Below are positions 43,345-51,320 of a DNA stretch of 64,000 nucleotides, one piece after another (the first letter of the stretch is position 1; each line of letters begins with the position of its first letter). Under the pieces are notes generated by a model. It was not told where the DNA came from, did no database searches, and worked only from the letters and a program-made list of their open reading frames with translations. The position numbers and the translations under genes were made by a program. The DNA is taken from the NCBI GenBank assembly GCA_022414725.1, contig CM039466.1, positions 34,715,004 through 34,779,003 of the forward strand, in the 5' to 3' direction. Source of the DNA: Microglena sp. YARC (lineage: Eukaryota; Chlorophyta; Chlorophyceae; Chlamydomonadales; Chlamydomonadaceae).

Positions 43345-43375
43345 TCTCAAAGCAGGCTTCTGCTTGAAAACACTA
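43345..43375 (+). repeat. Double-hairpin module, copy 5 (hairpin 1 only)
   Basis: CAAAGCAG-GCTT-CTGCTTG at 43348-43366, followed by AAAACACTATGGGAATTC as in copy 3. The ATG of the next ORF (43375) is inside this conserved block. Confidence 0.7.
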
Positions 43376-43743
43376 TGGGAATTCGGACGCTTGATGAATG
43401 GATAGAGTGGGCAGGCGCGCTCCGCATGAAAGCATCGAAGTGCAGAAAAGTAACAAAATGCAACGATAAACTCTCGGCTGCAGGTGAAGTCGTTGAGAAA
43501 ACTGAAAAGCCCCTCAAATCTTGTATCGAGAGCAAATGTCATAGTAGTTATGAACTCATGGCGAGGCTGACCAATAATTCCAAAACCGCCATGAGCTCGT
43601 TCGATAAACACGCAACCACCGCGCAATGCGGTGCCGTCCATTGCTCGAATGAAGGCGTGAAATATGGAAAGGCGACCAAAGCATGGGACGCAATATCGAA
43701 GCGATGCGATATTCCCCGAAAGGGATGTGTCGGTGATTGTTGA
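43375..43743 (+). CDS. Cysteine-rich hypothetical protein
   Basis: 122 residues with nine cysteines, several in pairs spaced five or six apart (residues 23/29, 50/55, 84/89, 110/117/122). It has no signal peptide and no transmembrane segment. Lys-rich in the first half. Regular Cys spacing could bind metal or form disulphides, but it matches no family I know. The start codon lies in the conserved tail of the preceding hairpin module, and another module follows 50 bp downstream (hairpin at 43792), so the gene sits like a cassette between two modules. Confidence 0.5.
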   Translation: MGIRTLDEWIEWAGALRMKASKCRKVTKCNDKLSAAGEVVEKTEKPLKSCIESKCHSSYELMARLTNNSKTAMSSFDKHATTAQCGAVHCSNEGVKYGKATKAWDAISKRCDIPRKGCVGDC

Positions 43744-43744
43744 G

Positions 43745-43830
43745 GCAGGGTCTTACGCAACCGCATTTACTCAAACGAAAGCCGTGTGTATCAAGCAGGC
43801 TTCTGCTTGACAACCCTAGTTGTTGCAGAT
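43745..43830 (+). repeat. Double-hairpin module, copy 6 (5' half and hairpin 1)
   Basis: TCTTACGCAACCGCATTTACTC block as in copy 1, then hairpin 1 at 43792-43809 and ACAACCCTAGTTG. The second hairpin is missing. Confidence 0.8.
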
Positions 43831-43870
43831 AGTTGCTTTGGGAAAAACGTTGGGGGGTGCATGAGCTCAC

Positions 43871-44347
43871 CTACGTGCGAGGATATTTAGCTTCGTAATA
43901 GCATGGATCGATACAGAATATATAACTGCACGAAAAACATAACAGCAAGCAGCTCCAGAATGCCCTTTTCCTGAGCGGAAGATACCCGAATAGCCTTACG
44001 TAATCGTCCATGTATTCCCACGTGTTTGCCGTGTACGTCTTTTCTATCTCTACAATCTTCTTCAATCGAGCAGCATTCTGGTCGTACTCAATTTTGGCAC
44101 CAGATAATAGGTGGATTGTCGTGCCGTCAAACGTGAACATAGTCTTATTCATCACGTTCGATGTACGCCTGAAGTAGAATGTCTCTTTGTACAGGTCGAG
44201 TATTTCTAAACATTTCTTGGCGTCATCCTCATTATCGAATACCACCGTTCCATGTAAAATAAACTTGTTGCTCCTGTCATTCCACGTACTGCCTGAAACT
44301 GTGAAACACACGTACATGCTTGTCTCCAACTTCTTGAAGTTATCCAT
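43871..44347 (-). CDS. Hypothetical protein with C-terminal membrane segment
   Basis: 158 residues from ATG at 44347 (MDNFKKLETSMYVCFTVSG). A soluble, beta-rich N-terminal part (KFILHGTVVFDNEDDAKKCLEIL, TMFTFDGTTIHLLSG) is followed by a Tyr-rich helix. One hydrophobic stretch, FWSCLLLCFSCSYIFCI, near residues 127-143 could span a membrane as a tail anchor. Cysteine content is high there. An upstream in-frame Met exists at 44383, but MDNF is the better start. Not recognised. Confidence 0.55.
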   Translation of the reverse strand: MDNFKKLETSMYVCFTVSGSTWNDRSNKFILHGTVVFDNEDDAKKCLEILDLYKETFYFRRTSNVMNKTMFTFDGTTIHLLSGAKIEYDQNAARLKKIVEIEKTYTANTWEYMDDYVRLFGYLPLRKRAFWSCLLLCFSCSYIFCIDPCYYEAKYPRT

Positions 44348-44698
44348 TGTTTCTGTTTTACACAGAAGAGATAGGGTGCGCAAAGCAATATACTAGACAT
44401 AGTCTTGATTTTTTATACTTGTGAAAAATAAACATGGTATCATTCTCATCAGACAGGTGTCTGCCAGGTAGTGTAGCCAAGTCTGCGTGTGTAGCGTTGT
44501 AGACATCTTGACAGATGACACACAAAGCACACGACCTGTATTGTCAGAGTGTAAGTAAGTGGATACACTCAACGGAACATATAAATGAAACGTCTCTGTG
44601 TACGGCCACACGCGGTATTACTTAAAGCCTACAGTCGGCGGAACAGTATCTTGTTTGTCAGAACTGCTTTCATTTGTTCATGCACACAGATAATAAGC

Positions 44699-45163
44699 AT
44701 GGACTTCAATAATACATCACCAGCTCAGCTAGGCATCATCATCGCTGACGGAGGGCCACACAAGAATGCTGCATTGGCTGCACTTGTCCAAACTGCTGAG
44801 CGAGCTGATGAGGCAGTGCGGGTGGCGCATGCGGCTGTTGAAGCTGCCGTAGCCCTGCTGCGAAACAACAACCGGTATGATTTGCTTTGTTGTCTCTATA
44901 GCCATTTGAACAACCTAGACAACATCATTAGTATAACACACGACGCTTGTGATTGTGATTGCACACAGGTGGGTCATCAACTCAACGGAGAAATCGGTGC
45001 TTCAGACTGCCCTGCAAGTCCTTCAACCAAGTGGCCATGCCGCTCTGGTGCAGGGAGGGATTGGAAGGCAGGCATGGGGTTGATCCATTGCGTCATGGAG
45101 TTGTACATGATAATTGGATTAATAGGGAATGGAACTACTTTGCCTCCTGGTATCACCGGATGA
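44699..45163 (+). CDS. Hypothetical Ala-rich protein, C-terminus doubtful
   Basis: 154 residues from ATG at 44699. The first 80 are Ala-rich and helical (AALAALVQTAERADEAVRVAHAAVEAAVALL), followed by a Leu/Asn segment and a Cys pair motif (CDCDC). From about residue 85 the DNA also matches, in another frame, the block seen at 41990-42060 (NREWNYFASWYHRMRKML in frame 3). A frameshift or a fusion with a second gene piece near 44960 is therefore likely. The function is unknown. Confidence 0.4.
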   Translation: MDFNNTSPAQLGIIIADGGPHKNAALAALVQTAERADEAVRVAHAAVEAAVALLRNNNRYDLLCCLYSHLNNLDNIISITHDACDCDCTQVGHQLNGEIGASDCPASPSTKWPCRSGAGRDWKAGMGLIHCVMELYMIIGLIGNGTTLPPGITG

Positions 45164-45245
45164 GGAAGATGCTCAGGCCCCCTATTTTGAAAACAAAGTT
45201 AAACTTGACAACCCTAGTGAATTTCCTTCATTTCAAATTTGCTTA

Positions 45246-45608
45246 TTAATCGGTAAATAGATACTTGTTCAAGTGCAGTTTATGTTTACTGCAAATTCTA
45301 AGAAAGTGCAGCTCAGTTGAATGTAGTCCGAATAGGTTAGCAAATCGGAGGGCTTTTTCGATACTATGTGGAGACGTTTGACTCATGTTATTAATTGCAT
45401 GCAAGAAAGCATTTTCTTTGAACACCAGCAATCTCCCTGGTTCTCTAGTTGTTTGCATGTAAGGTAAATCAACTTTTATTTCGTTGAAGTCTTCACATAT
45501 CTCCCTGTTCAGATCGACATGTATGTAGCAGTCTTGACGCGAAACAGCTCTATCTATATCAGACACGGGGTGAGTGGATGCCTGAATAACCAAGCGACAA
45601 GCGTTCAA
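45246..45608 (-). CDS. Hypothetical protein, duplicated in part at 48220
   Basis: 120 codons, but the frame begins with TTG; a stop lies 13 codons upstream and no ATG falls between. Residues about 30-65 (CYIHVDLNREICEDFNEIKVDLPYMQTTREPGRLLVF) recur on the plus strand at 48220-48345 with a frame break, fused to the end of the 47606 gene. The C-terminal half is helical. The missing start suggests a pseudogene or a lost 5' part. Not recognised. Confidence 0.45.
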   Translation of the reverse strand: MNACRLVIQASTHPVSDIDRAVSRQDCYIHVDLNREICEDFNEIKVDLPYMQTTREPGRLLVFKENAFLHAINNMSQTSPHSIEKALRFANLFGLHSTELHFLRICSKHKLHLNKYLFTD

Positions 45609-46009
45609 CTTAGTTTTCTTTTTATAATTATCATCGCCTTATGCTTTTTGGCCTGATTTACTTAAACCCATTAAGCAAAATAGTAGTGAATATTTTGCAA
45701 CATTTATTTACTCCTTGTCCCACTACTCCCTGCTCGCCCACGGTATACACGCAGTGCGGACGATTATGCATGTAATGGGCGTTCCTTCCTCCGGGCGGAT
45801 TTTTTAAAATGTCTACTCAGAATTTAGAGCCTCCAGAACGACTCATACAAATTCAAAAAGACAAAATACAAAAGACAAAAAGACAAAAAACCTGGAGTGT
45901 CACAGGGACAATGAGTGGGACAAGGAGAAGAGTGGGCGGATGCAACTGGTTACAATAGCTCTCAATCAATAGATCTCCATCTCCATCTCCATCTCCATCC
46001 CCCACCTCA
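45609..46009. other. Intergenic sequence with (CATCTC)n
   Basis: No supported ORF. A short (ATCTCC)n microsatellite lies at 45972-46000 and A-rich repeats (AAAAGACAAAA) at 45855-45890. Confidence 0.6.
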
Positions 46010-46366
46010 TCAACCTCCAGCCCCACCCGCCGCCATGCTAAGTGGGCATACACCACAGTTACAGGCTCCGAATGTAGTCGAGTGATTGACTGTCAAAACT
46101 GCATTTGCAGGGCAATCCCTGCAATTCACCAGCAAAGGGAGAGGCATACCAAATATCTCCATAATTAGGACACGAAAATCTGGAGATGACGAGTGCTTCA
46201 AATCTCGCAGTCGACCCCCTTCTCTGTCGACATCCTCGCCACCATCCTCGTCGATGATGCAAAAGTTGCCATGCTTTATGTACGGCAAACTTCCTACATA
46301 CTCGAAATCCATACACATTGCAGTTCGGAGCCGAATCTTGATAGACCCTTTCTTCTTCATAGCCAT
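46010..46366 (-). CDS. Hypothetical protein with C-terminal Cys cluster
   Basis: 118 residues, ATG at 46366 (MAMKKKGSIKIRLRTAMCMDF). A mixed beta-rich N-terminal part is followed by an acidic loop (DEDGGEDVDREGG). The C-terminal part has Cys at NCRDC and ACNCGVC, a possible two-pair zinc site. The C-terminus is Gly/Ala-rich and runs into the microsatellite. Not recognised. It is convergent with the plus-strand repeats at 46440. Confidence 0.5.
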   Translation of the reverse strand: MAMKKKGSIKIRLRTAMCMDFEYVGSLPYIKHGNFCIIDEDGGEDVDREGGRLRDLKHSSSPDFRVLIMEIFGMPLPLLVNCRDCPANAVLTVNHSTTFGACNCGVCPLSMAAGGAGG

Positions 46367-46440
46367 CTTCAGTGCCTGCGAACATGGGTGGATGTTTGGT
46401 CAGCTCATGCTTTCGCAGCCAGCACAATCTTCGCAATCAA

Positions 46441-46720
46441 TTACTGGATAATGCTTTCGCAGTGGAGCCATAGAGCCTAGCAAGCCAGCGCAATCCAAAC
46501 GCGAACTTCGCAAATACTAGCAGCAATGAAAGTAACCATGACTGGATAATGCTTTCGCAGGTGGAGCCATAGAGCTAGCAAGCCAGCGCAATCCAAACGC
46601 GAACTTCTCAAATACTAGCAGCAATGAAAGTAACTATGACTGGATAATGCTTTCGCAGGTGGAGCCATAGAGCTAGCAAGCCTCGCAAATACTAGCAGCA
46701 ATGAAAGTAACCATGACTAG
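46441..46720 (+). repeat. Tandem repeat, about 98-bp unit, three copies
   Basis: Units begin ACTGGATAATGCTTTCGCAG and contain GGAGCCATAGAG and GCAATGAAAGTAAC. The third unit lacks about 23 bp. Confidence 0.9.
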
Positions 46721-46740
46721 ATCTCGATGACTGCTACTAT

Positions 46741-46858
46741 TGAACTCACCCTCGGAATTAGCTTTCGGAGTTCGCTGGATGCTCCCTAACACACTGAGTT
46801 CACCCTCGGAATTAGCTTTCGGATTTCGATGGATACTCCCTAACACACTGAGTTCGTG
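46741..46858 (+). repeat. Tandem repeat, about 56-bp unit, two copies
   Basis: Two copies of ACCCTCGGAATTAGCTTTCGG ... CTCCCTAACACACTGAGTTC. Confidence 0.88.
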
Positions 46859-46937
46859 AGCGAAGAATTGGAGTACTTCGGTACTTGGTTAAGATTGACA
46901 TGGCTGGGTGTGGCTTGGCCTGGGTGCGTCAAGTAGG

Positions 46938-47045
46938 GTTCGTATTTTTCGAGGCGCATGGGGACATGTGTCGGATATGACTTGTTTACACTCGTGGTTC
47001 GATGCGCATGGGGACACGTGTCGTCTCAAGCAGACTTCGCTTCAA
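46938..47045 (+). repeat. Double-hairpin module, copy 7 (5' half, hairpin lost)
   Basis: TTTTTCGAGGCGCATGGGGACA occurs, then GTTTACACTCGTGGTTCGATG, CACGTGTCGTCTCAAGCAGACTTCG. The 3' side of hairpin 1 is replaced by coding-like sequence of the next ORF. Confidence 0.7.
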
Positions 47046-47352
47046 GTACGTGGACCATGTTACATTCGATGACGATATGTGGGAGTGCAACGCAGTATGG
47101 TTGCATTGCCTACATTTACCAAACGGATCAATTTATACAGCGTCGGTCTTTGAGATGCTGAAGGAGGCAGTCAACATTTTGTCACACACACCCGGTGCAG
47201 CAAGGTACACACTCCTCGACTCGCATGATGATGCGCACCGTTTGGGAGGAGCGCACCTAATTCTCACAAGGGGGTGGTCATTCGTTTTCTACGCCATGAC
47301 CGGGAGCAGGTTAGGGGGCAAGGTCTTACTGGCCGTAGCAAGGCCAAAGTAA
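47044..47352 (+). CDS. Hypothetical ORF fragment joined to a repeat module
   Basis: About 100 codons (KYVDHVTFDDDMWECNAVWLHCLHLPNGSIYTASVFEMLKEAVNILSH ... TRGWSFVFYAMTGSRLGGKVLLAVARPK) with a sensible folded-protein pattern. The N-terminal codons of the open frame come from the repeat module, so the true start was lost when the module inserted or recombined here. Not recognised. Confidence 0.4.
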   Translation, partial: KYVDHVTFDDDMWECNAVWLHCLHLPNGSIYTASVFEMLKEAVNILSHTPGAARYTLLDSHDDAHRLGGAHLILTRGWSFVFYAMTGSRLGGKVLLAVARPK

Positions 47353-47354
47353 GT

Positions 47355-47537
47355 AGTCCTCGGTGCCCGCCCTCCCCTTCAGAACTTCACTAGGATTGTC
47401 AAGCAGACGCATGCTTGATACACGGCTTCTTTTGAGTACCGAACCACAGTGAATGCGGTTGCGTAAGACTCAATGCGGCTTTAATCGACGACAAGTGTTT
47501 CGTGTGCGCTTCTAAAAACGAGTGTAAACAACGCAAA
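47355..47537 (-). repeat. Double-hairpin module, copy 8, inverted
   Basis: On the minus strand it has the full order: GTTTACACTCGTTTTTAGAAG, the ACGCAACCGCATTCACTGTGG block, hairpin 1 (47400-47417, changed loop) and the CCTAGTGAAGTTCTGAAGGGG tail. It is the only full copy I see in this orientation. Confidence 0.8.
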
Positions 47538-47605
47538 ATCCACATCCATGACCTTATAAAAACCATTGCGCGATTGCGCGAAGAAAAAGAGTATTCATCG
47601 ACGCG

Positions 47606-48234
47606 ATGCCGACCGATATATATATCCCGCCTTGTCAGCCCATTTCAAAACCAGTCCGCAAACTAGGAAAGGCGTTGTCGCTGGACATGGACAGTCTCGG
47701 CACAACCAAGTTTCTTAATCGCCTCCACTGCCAGAATGTCAGCCGTCTCCATGCACTGCGGGCGTCATCGGCTGTTTCCGGTGATCCACGCATCTTGAAG
47801 TATAACGCATTGCTTCACCTTATTAAACAAAGACACCACACATCCCACCGTCACGTTTGTTCCTCGTCGCTGTGGAGTACTTCTTCGATGACGGCTGCTG
47901 CAAGATCGCCAACGGGGGCGCCCTTGTATTCTCACATGCTATCAACACCCTTTTCGTCGTGGAGGCGAAAATCCTCAAAGCCCCCCCTGCCCAGTATGGA
48001 CATGACAAGGTGTTGAAAGCCATACAGCAGGCCACTATGTGCGCGACTAGACTTTTTTTCTTTGCTACCGCATCTCATAAACATGGACCTGAAAGACGGA
48101 ACCTCACTTGGATATGTGACAATTTCTCGTATGATCGTGACAGCTGTGAATCGCGGTGGACGCGTCTTCTGTCAAGATATCCACAGCCAGGAAATTTACT
48201 AAGAATTGGAGGAGGAAGATACATGTCGATCTGA
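47606..48234 (+). pseudogene. Decayed paralog of the 49763 gene
   Basis: ATG at 47606. It follows the 49763-50338 protein closely over about 150 residues, then loses frame by one base near 47845 (CATCCCACCG against CATCCCCATCG in the paralog). It resumes in a second frame at 47857 (FLVAVEYFFDDGC) and breaks again near 48045-48110. Its 3' end (48185-48345) is joined to a piece of the 45246 gene. The 5' flank GCGCGAAGAAAAAGAGTATTC before the ATG is conserved with the paralog, so both once shared a promoter. Confidence 0.75.
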
Positions 48235-48471
48235 ACAGGGAGATATGTGAAGACTTCAACGAATATGAAAGTTGATTTACCTTACATGCAAACAACTAGA
48301 GAACCAGGGAGATTGCTGGTGTTCAAAGAAAATGATTTCTTGCATGCAATTAATTACCTCCGCTCCGGCAATCAATGTAATGTAATGTTACGTAATTAGA
48401 AGTTGAAACGCTATCTTGCGCTTATTCTGGACAACAAGTGGAAAGCTATACTTTATAAACAATCAATCAAT

Positions 48472-48927
48472 ATGATTGACAAGTGTTTTTCTCTACTAAT
48501 ACCTATCTGCATCGCTACCTTCGCTTTTATTTACATAGCTCGACTGAAGATTGAGCTTGAGACTGAGCGCGCTCAAAATAAGGCAGATGCTGCTCGACTG
48601 AAGCTTGAGCTTGAGCTTGAGACGGAGCTTGAGACTGAGCACTCTCTAAAGAAGGCAGATGCTTCTCGAGTGAATAGTCTGGAGATTGAGCTTGAGACTG
48701 AGCGCGCTCGAAATAAGGCATATGTTGCTAGACTGAAGATTGAGACTGAGTGCGCAGAAGCACTTGAGAAGCAACTGAGGTACGAACTGTCAAGCATGAC
48801 TGCCGAGCAATGGAATTCCCTGAACGATCATGACAGGCGTCTCAATGAGGATCTTTGCAAACAATACGGAATCCCCTTCCCCAACATTCAGGAGTCATGC
48901 CTCGATTCCGCGATTCATCTTTCATGA
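48472..48927 (+). CDS. Membrane-anchored coiled-coil protein
   Basis: 151 residues from ATG at 48472. The N-terminal segment (CFSLLIPICIATFAFIYIA, residues about 4-22) is a membrane anchor. A long coiled coil follows, built of imperfect repeats RLKIELETERAQNKADAA (residues about 23-108, four repeats). A short globular tail comes last (MTAEQWNSLNDHDRRLNEDLCKQYGIPFPN). Upstream in-frame codons to 48403 lack an ATG. A double-hairpin module starts right at its stop codon (hairpin at 48951). Not recognised as a family; the repeats could change number readily. Confidence 0.6.
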   Translation: MIDKCFSLLIPICIATFAFIYIARLKIELETERAQNKADAARLKLELELETELETEHSLKKADASRVNSLEIELETERARNKAYVARLKIETECAEALEKQLRYELSSMTAEQWNSLNDHDRRLNEDLCKQYGIPFPNIQESCLDSAIHLS

Positions 48928-49060
48928 GCGCATGGGGACACGTGTCGTCTCAAGCAGACGTCTGCTTAACCAACTATTCCGGGATCATGAAAGAGGAATC
49001 GCGGGACCCACGGAGTGGGCAGGGGAATTCAGCTGCGGACTCGCGGAAACACGTGTCCTA
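48926..49060 (+). repeat. Double-hairpin module, copy 9
   Basis: CATGGGGACACGTGTCGTCT leads to hairpin 1 (48951-48967). The second hairpin CCCAC-GGA-GTGGG is at 49007-49019, then CAGCTGCGGACTCGC. It directly follows the coiled-coil gene. Confidence 0.82.
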
Positions 49061-49077
49061 GGATCTGACTTGTCCAT

Positions 49078-49335
49078 CGGAGGAGGACACACGCAAACGG
49101 CGGAACACTGTCGAATGTATCGGAGGACACAAGATGCGGAACACTGTCGAATGTATCGGAGGACACAAGATGCGGAACACTGTCGAATGTATCGGACACC
49201 GAATGGCACACGCAGGACCCTCATTGACACACACAAGATGCGGAACACTGTCGAATGTATCGGAGGACACACGCAAACGGCGGAACACTGTCGAATGTAT
49301 AGGAGGACACACGCAAACGGCGGAACACATGTAGA
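49078..49335 (+). repeat. Tandem repeat of a 33-35-bp unit
   Basis: About seven copies of CGGAACACTGTCGAATGTAT plus GGAGGACAC. The Cys/His-rich frames on both strands are artefacts of this repeat. Confidence 0.9.
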
Positions 49336-49609
49336 CGACTCATCTTCATCGTCCATCACTCAATCACTCACTCACTCAGATTAAAGGGACCGGCGCTTTG
49401 CGTACACAGGCATGCCCAATCCTTGTGTATTGCTGGAGGTACGATAGCCGGGCATCATAAAAGACCCTCCTCGCCCCGAGACTGCATATTTTTCTTTTCT
49501 TCTCCTCATCATCCTCTTCTCTAGCGCGTCATTCGCACACCACCCTCCTCTTTCTTTTCTTCCATCTACAAATAACGCAAAAATACATACACACGCGAAT
49601 ATCTATCCC

Positions 49610-49611
<2 letters not shown>

Positions 49612-49663
<52 letters not shown>

Positions 49664-49667
49664 TTCC
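49612..49667. repeat. (CT)n microsatellite
   Basis: CTCTCT run with occasional TTT. Confidence 0.92.
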
Positions 49668-49762
49668 ACACGCCACACAGACGGATATGTAAAGCCTTCT
49701 TTTGAGATTGGAGTCATTGCCACATCCACGTATGCGCGAAGAAAAGAGTCTTCATCGACGCG

Positions 49763-50338
49763 ATGCCGACACAACCTTGTCAGCCCATTTCAAATCCAGT
49801 CCGCCAACTAGGAAGGGCGCTGGACATGGACAGTCTCGACACATCCAAGTTTCTTGATCGCCTCCACTGCCGGAATGTCAGCCGTCTCAATGCACTGCGG
49901 ACGTCATCGGCTACTTCCGGCGATCCACGCGTCTTGGAGTATAACGCATTGCACCACCTAATTAAACAAAAACACCACACATCCCCATCGTCACGTTTGT
50001 TCCTCGTCGCTGTGGAGTACGTCTTCGATGACGGATGCTTCAAGCGCGCCAACGGGGACGCCCTTGTATTCTCACATGCTATCAACACACTTTTCGTGGT
50101 GGAGACGAAAATCCTCAAAGCCCCTGCCAAAACTGGAAATGCCAAGGTGTTGAAAGCCATACAGCAGGCCACTATGTGCGCGAGTAGACTTTCGTCCTGG
50201 ATACCGCATCTCATCAACATTGACATAAAAGAAGGAACAACACTTGGATTTGTGACAATTCGTCGTATGATCGTGACAGCTGTGGATCGCGGTGGACGCG
50301 TCTTCAGTCAAGATATCCGCAGCCAGGAAATTGAATAA
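49763..50338 (+). CDS. Conserved hypothetical protein, intact paralog
   Basis: 191 residues, ATG at 49763. The N-terminus is Pro-rich and polar (MPTQPCQPISNPVRQLGRAL). The central part has a helix with His/Arg (FLDRLHCRNVSRLNALRTSSA). A beta-rich C-terminal region follows (LFLVAVEYVFDDGCFKRANGDALVFSHAINTLFVVETKIL, TTLGFVTIRRMIVTAVDRGGRV). The decayed copy at 47606 shows that the whole gene plus its 5' flank was duplicated. I do not recognise the family. Loss of one copy and retention of the other suggest it was still under selection for some time. Confidence 0.7.
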   Translation: MPTQPCQPISNPVRQLGRALDMDSLDTSKFLDRLHCRNVSRLNALRTSSATSGDPRVLEYNALHHLIKQKHHTSPSSRLFLVAVEYVFDDGCFKRANGDALVFSHAINTLFVVETKILKAPAKTGNAKVLKAIQQATMCASRLSSWIPHLINIDIKEGTTLGFVTIRRMIVTAVDRGGRVFSQDIRSQEIE

Positions 50339-50370
50339 CTTAGTTAACTTAATTAGCTCAGGCAAAACAC

Positions 50371-50481
50371 TGGAGGTACTGAGATTCGAACCCGGATCTT
50401 ATATATCGCTTAGTGGGCGACATGATCAAGGAATGAAGAAAATTGGCTTAACCTCACGCTATACCACTGAGCTACAACCCC
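50371..50481 (-). tRNA. tRNA-like sequence, degenerate or intron-containing
   Basis: The minus strand starts GGGGTTGTAGCTCAGTGGTAT (acceptor and D arm with box A) and ends in GGGTTCGAATC (T arm, box B) and ACCTCCA. The distance of 111 nt leaves 40-45 extra bases in the anticodon region. A GTTAAGC loop would read TAA or AAG (Leu). The acceptor ends pair only in part (GGGGTTG with TACCTCC, one mismatch and wobbles). It could be an intron-bearing tRNA, a decayed one or a tRNA-derived repeat. Confidence 0.4.
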
Positions 50482-50912
50482 GTTGACAGATTAGCAACTA
50501 AACTATTGTTTTAATAAAAACGAGTGTAAACAATTTTGATCCATATAGGTCTCGGCATTGTTTTGCTGAGTATGTAATCATAGTCACTGGCTGACCAAGA
50601 CGTCTTCAGATTCGATCGCCGTGCACAAAATCATCTTATATCAAACGGCGGAACGATGTCGATACTCTTGGGGGAGCACTCACAGATGACGGAAACACAC
50701 GGTAAAGTAGTCGCGGTGATCGCATACCAAGCAGGACTCTGCTAGTATCGCTCTAGTTTATCGATAGGGGAATCGCGGGCCGCAGAGCATACCAAAACGG
50801 AACAGATCTACTCACAAAAAATGCGGAACTCTGTGCCATTACTTACGCCCTAATAACCAAGATAACCGTGTCAAGAACTCCTAATGGCCTCAAATACCGG
50901 ATTCGACACGCC
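50482..50912. other. Intergenic sequence with a decayed double-hairpin module
   Basis: AAACGAGTGTAAACAA (50519-50534, inverted) and hairpin 1 at 50728-50744 (CAAGCAG/CTGCTA) with ATAGGGGAATCGCGGG following. No gene. Confidence 0.65.
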
Positions 50913-51017
50913 CCTACACGAAATCCTTAATATTACACCAAAAAAGGAAACTTTTCTCTATTCAAGCCCCCTTATAGGACTTTCCATTTTGGTGTAATTT
51001 TACTACTTTCGTGTAGG
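50913..51017. repeat. 105-bp foldback (MITE-like) element
   Basis: CCTACACGAAA...TTTCGTGTAGG at the ends and ATTACACCAAAA...TTTTGGTGTAAT inside form two nested stems. No coding capacity. I do not see a clear TSD. Confidence 0.7.
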
Positions 51018-51320
51018 AAGTAAAAAATTGTATATATATATAATGTACCTCGTAAGACCTAAAAACAATGAGGATGTCAAGCTGAGTTGAGACAACCAAC
51101 GTCTGAAGAGGAGAATAAGTTTTTGTTAAAGAGTCTTCTGCGTTGTTTACAACACTTCATTCGAGGACGTATGTCATGAATGTACGGACGGGGGGCTGCG
51201 ACAGCCGTCATGGTATGTGTGTGAGCGAATGCCGCCATGGTATGTGTGTGAGCGATGCTGGTCTGTTTTGCCCACCAGCGTTTGGGGGGGGAGGATAGGG
51301 GTGTTCCATCATCATGCACC

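Noticed and set aside
49078..49335. Cys/His-rich short proteins on both strands
   Set aside because: Produced by the 33-35-bp tandem repeat.
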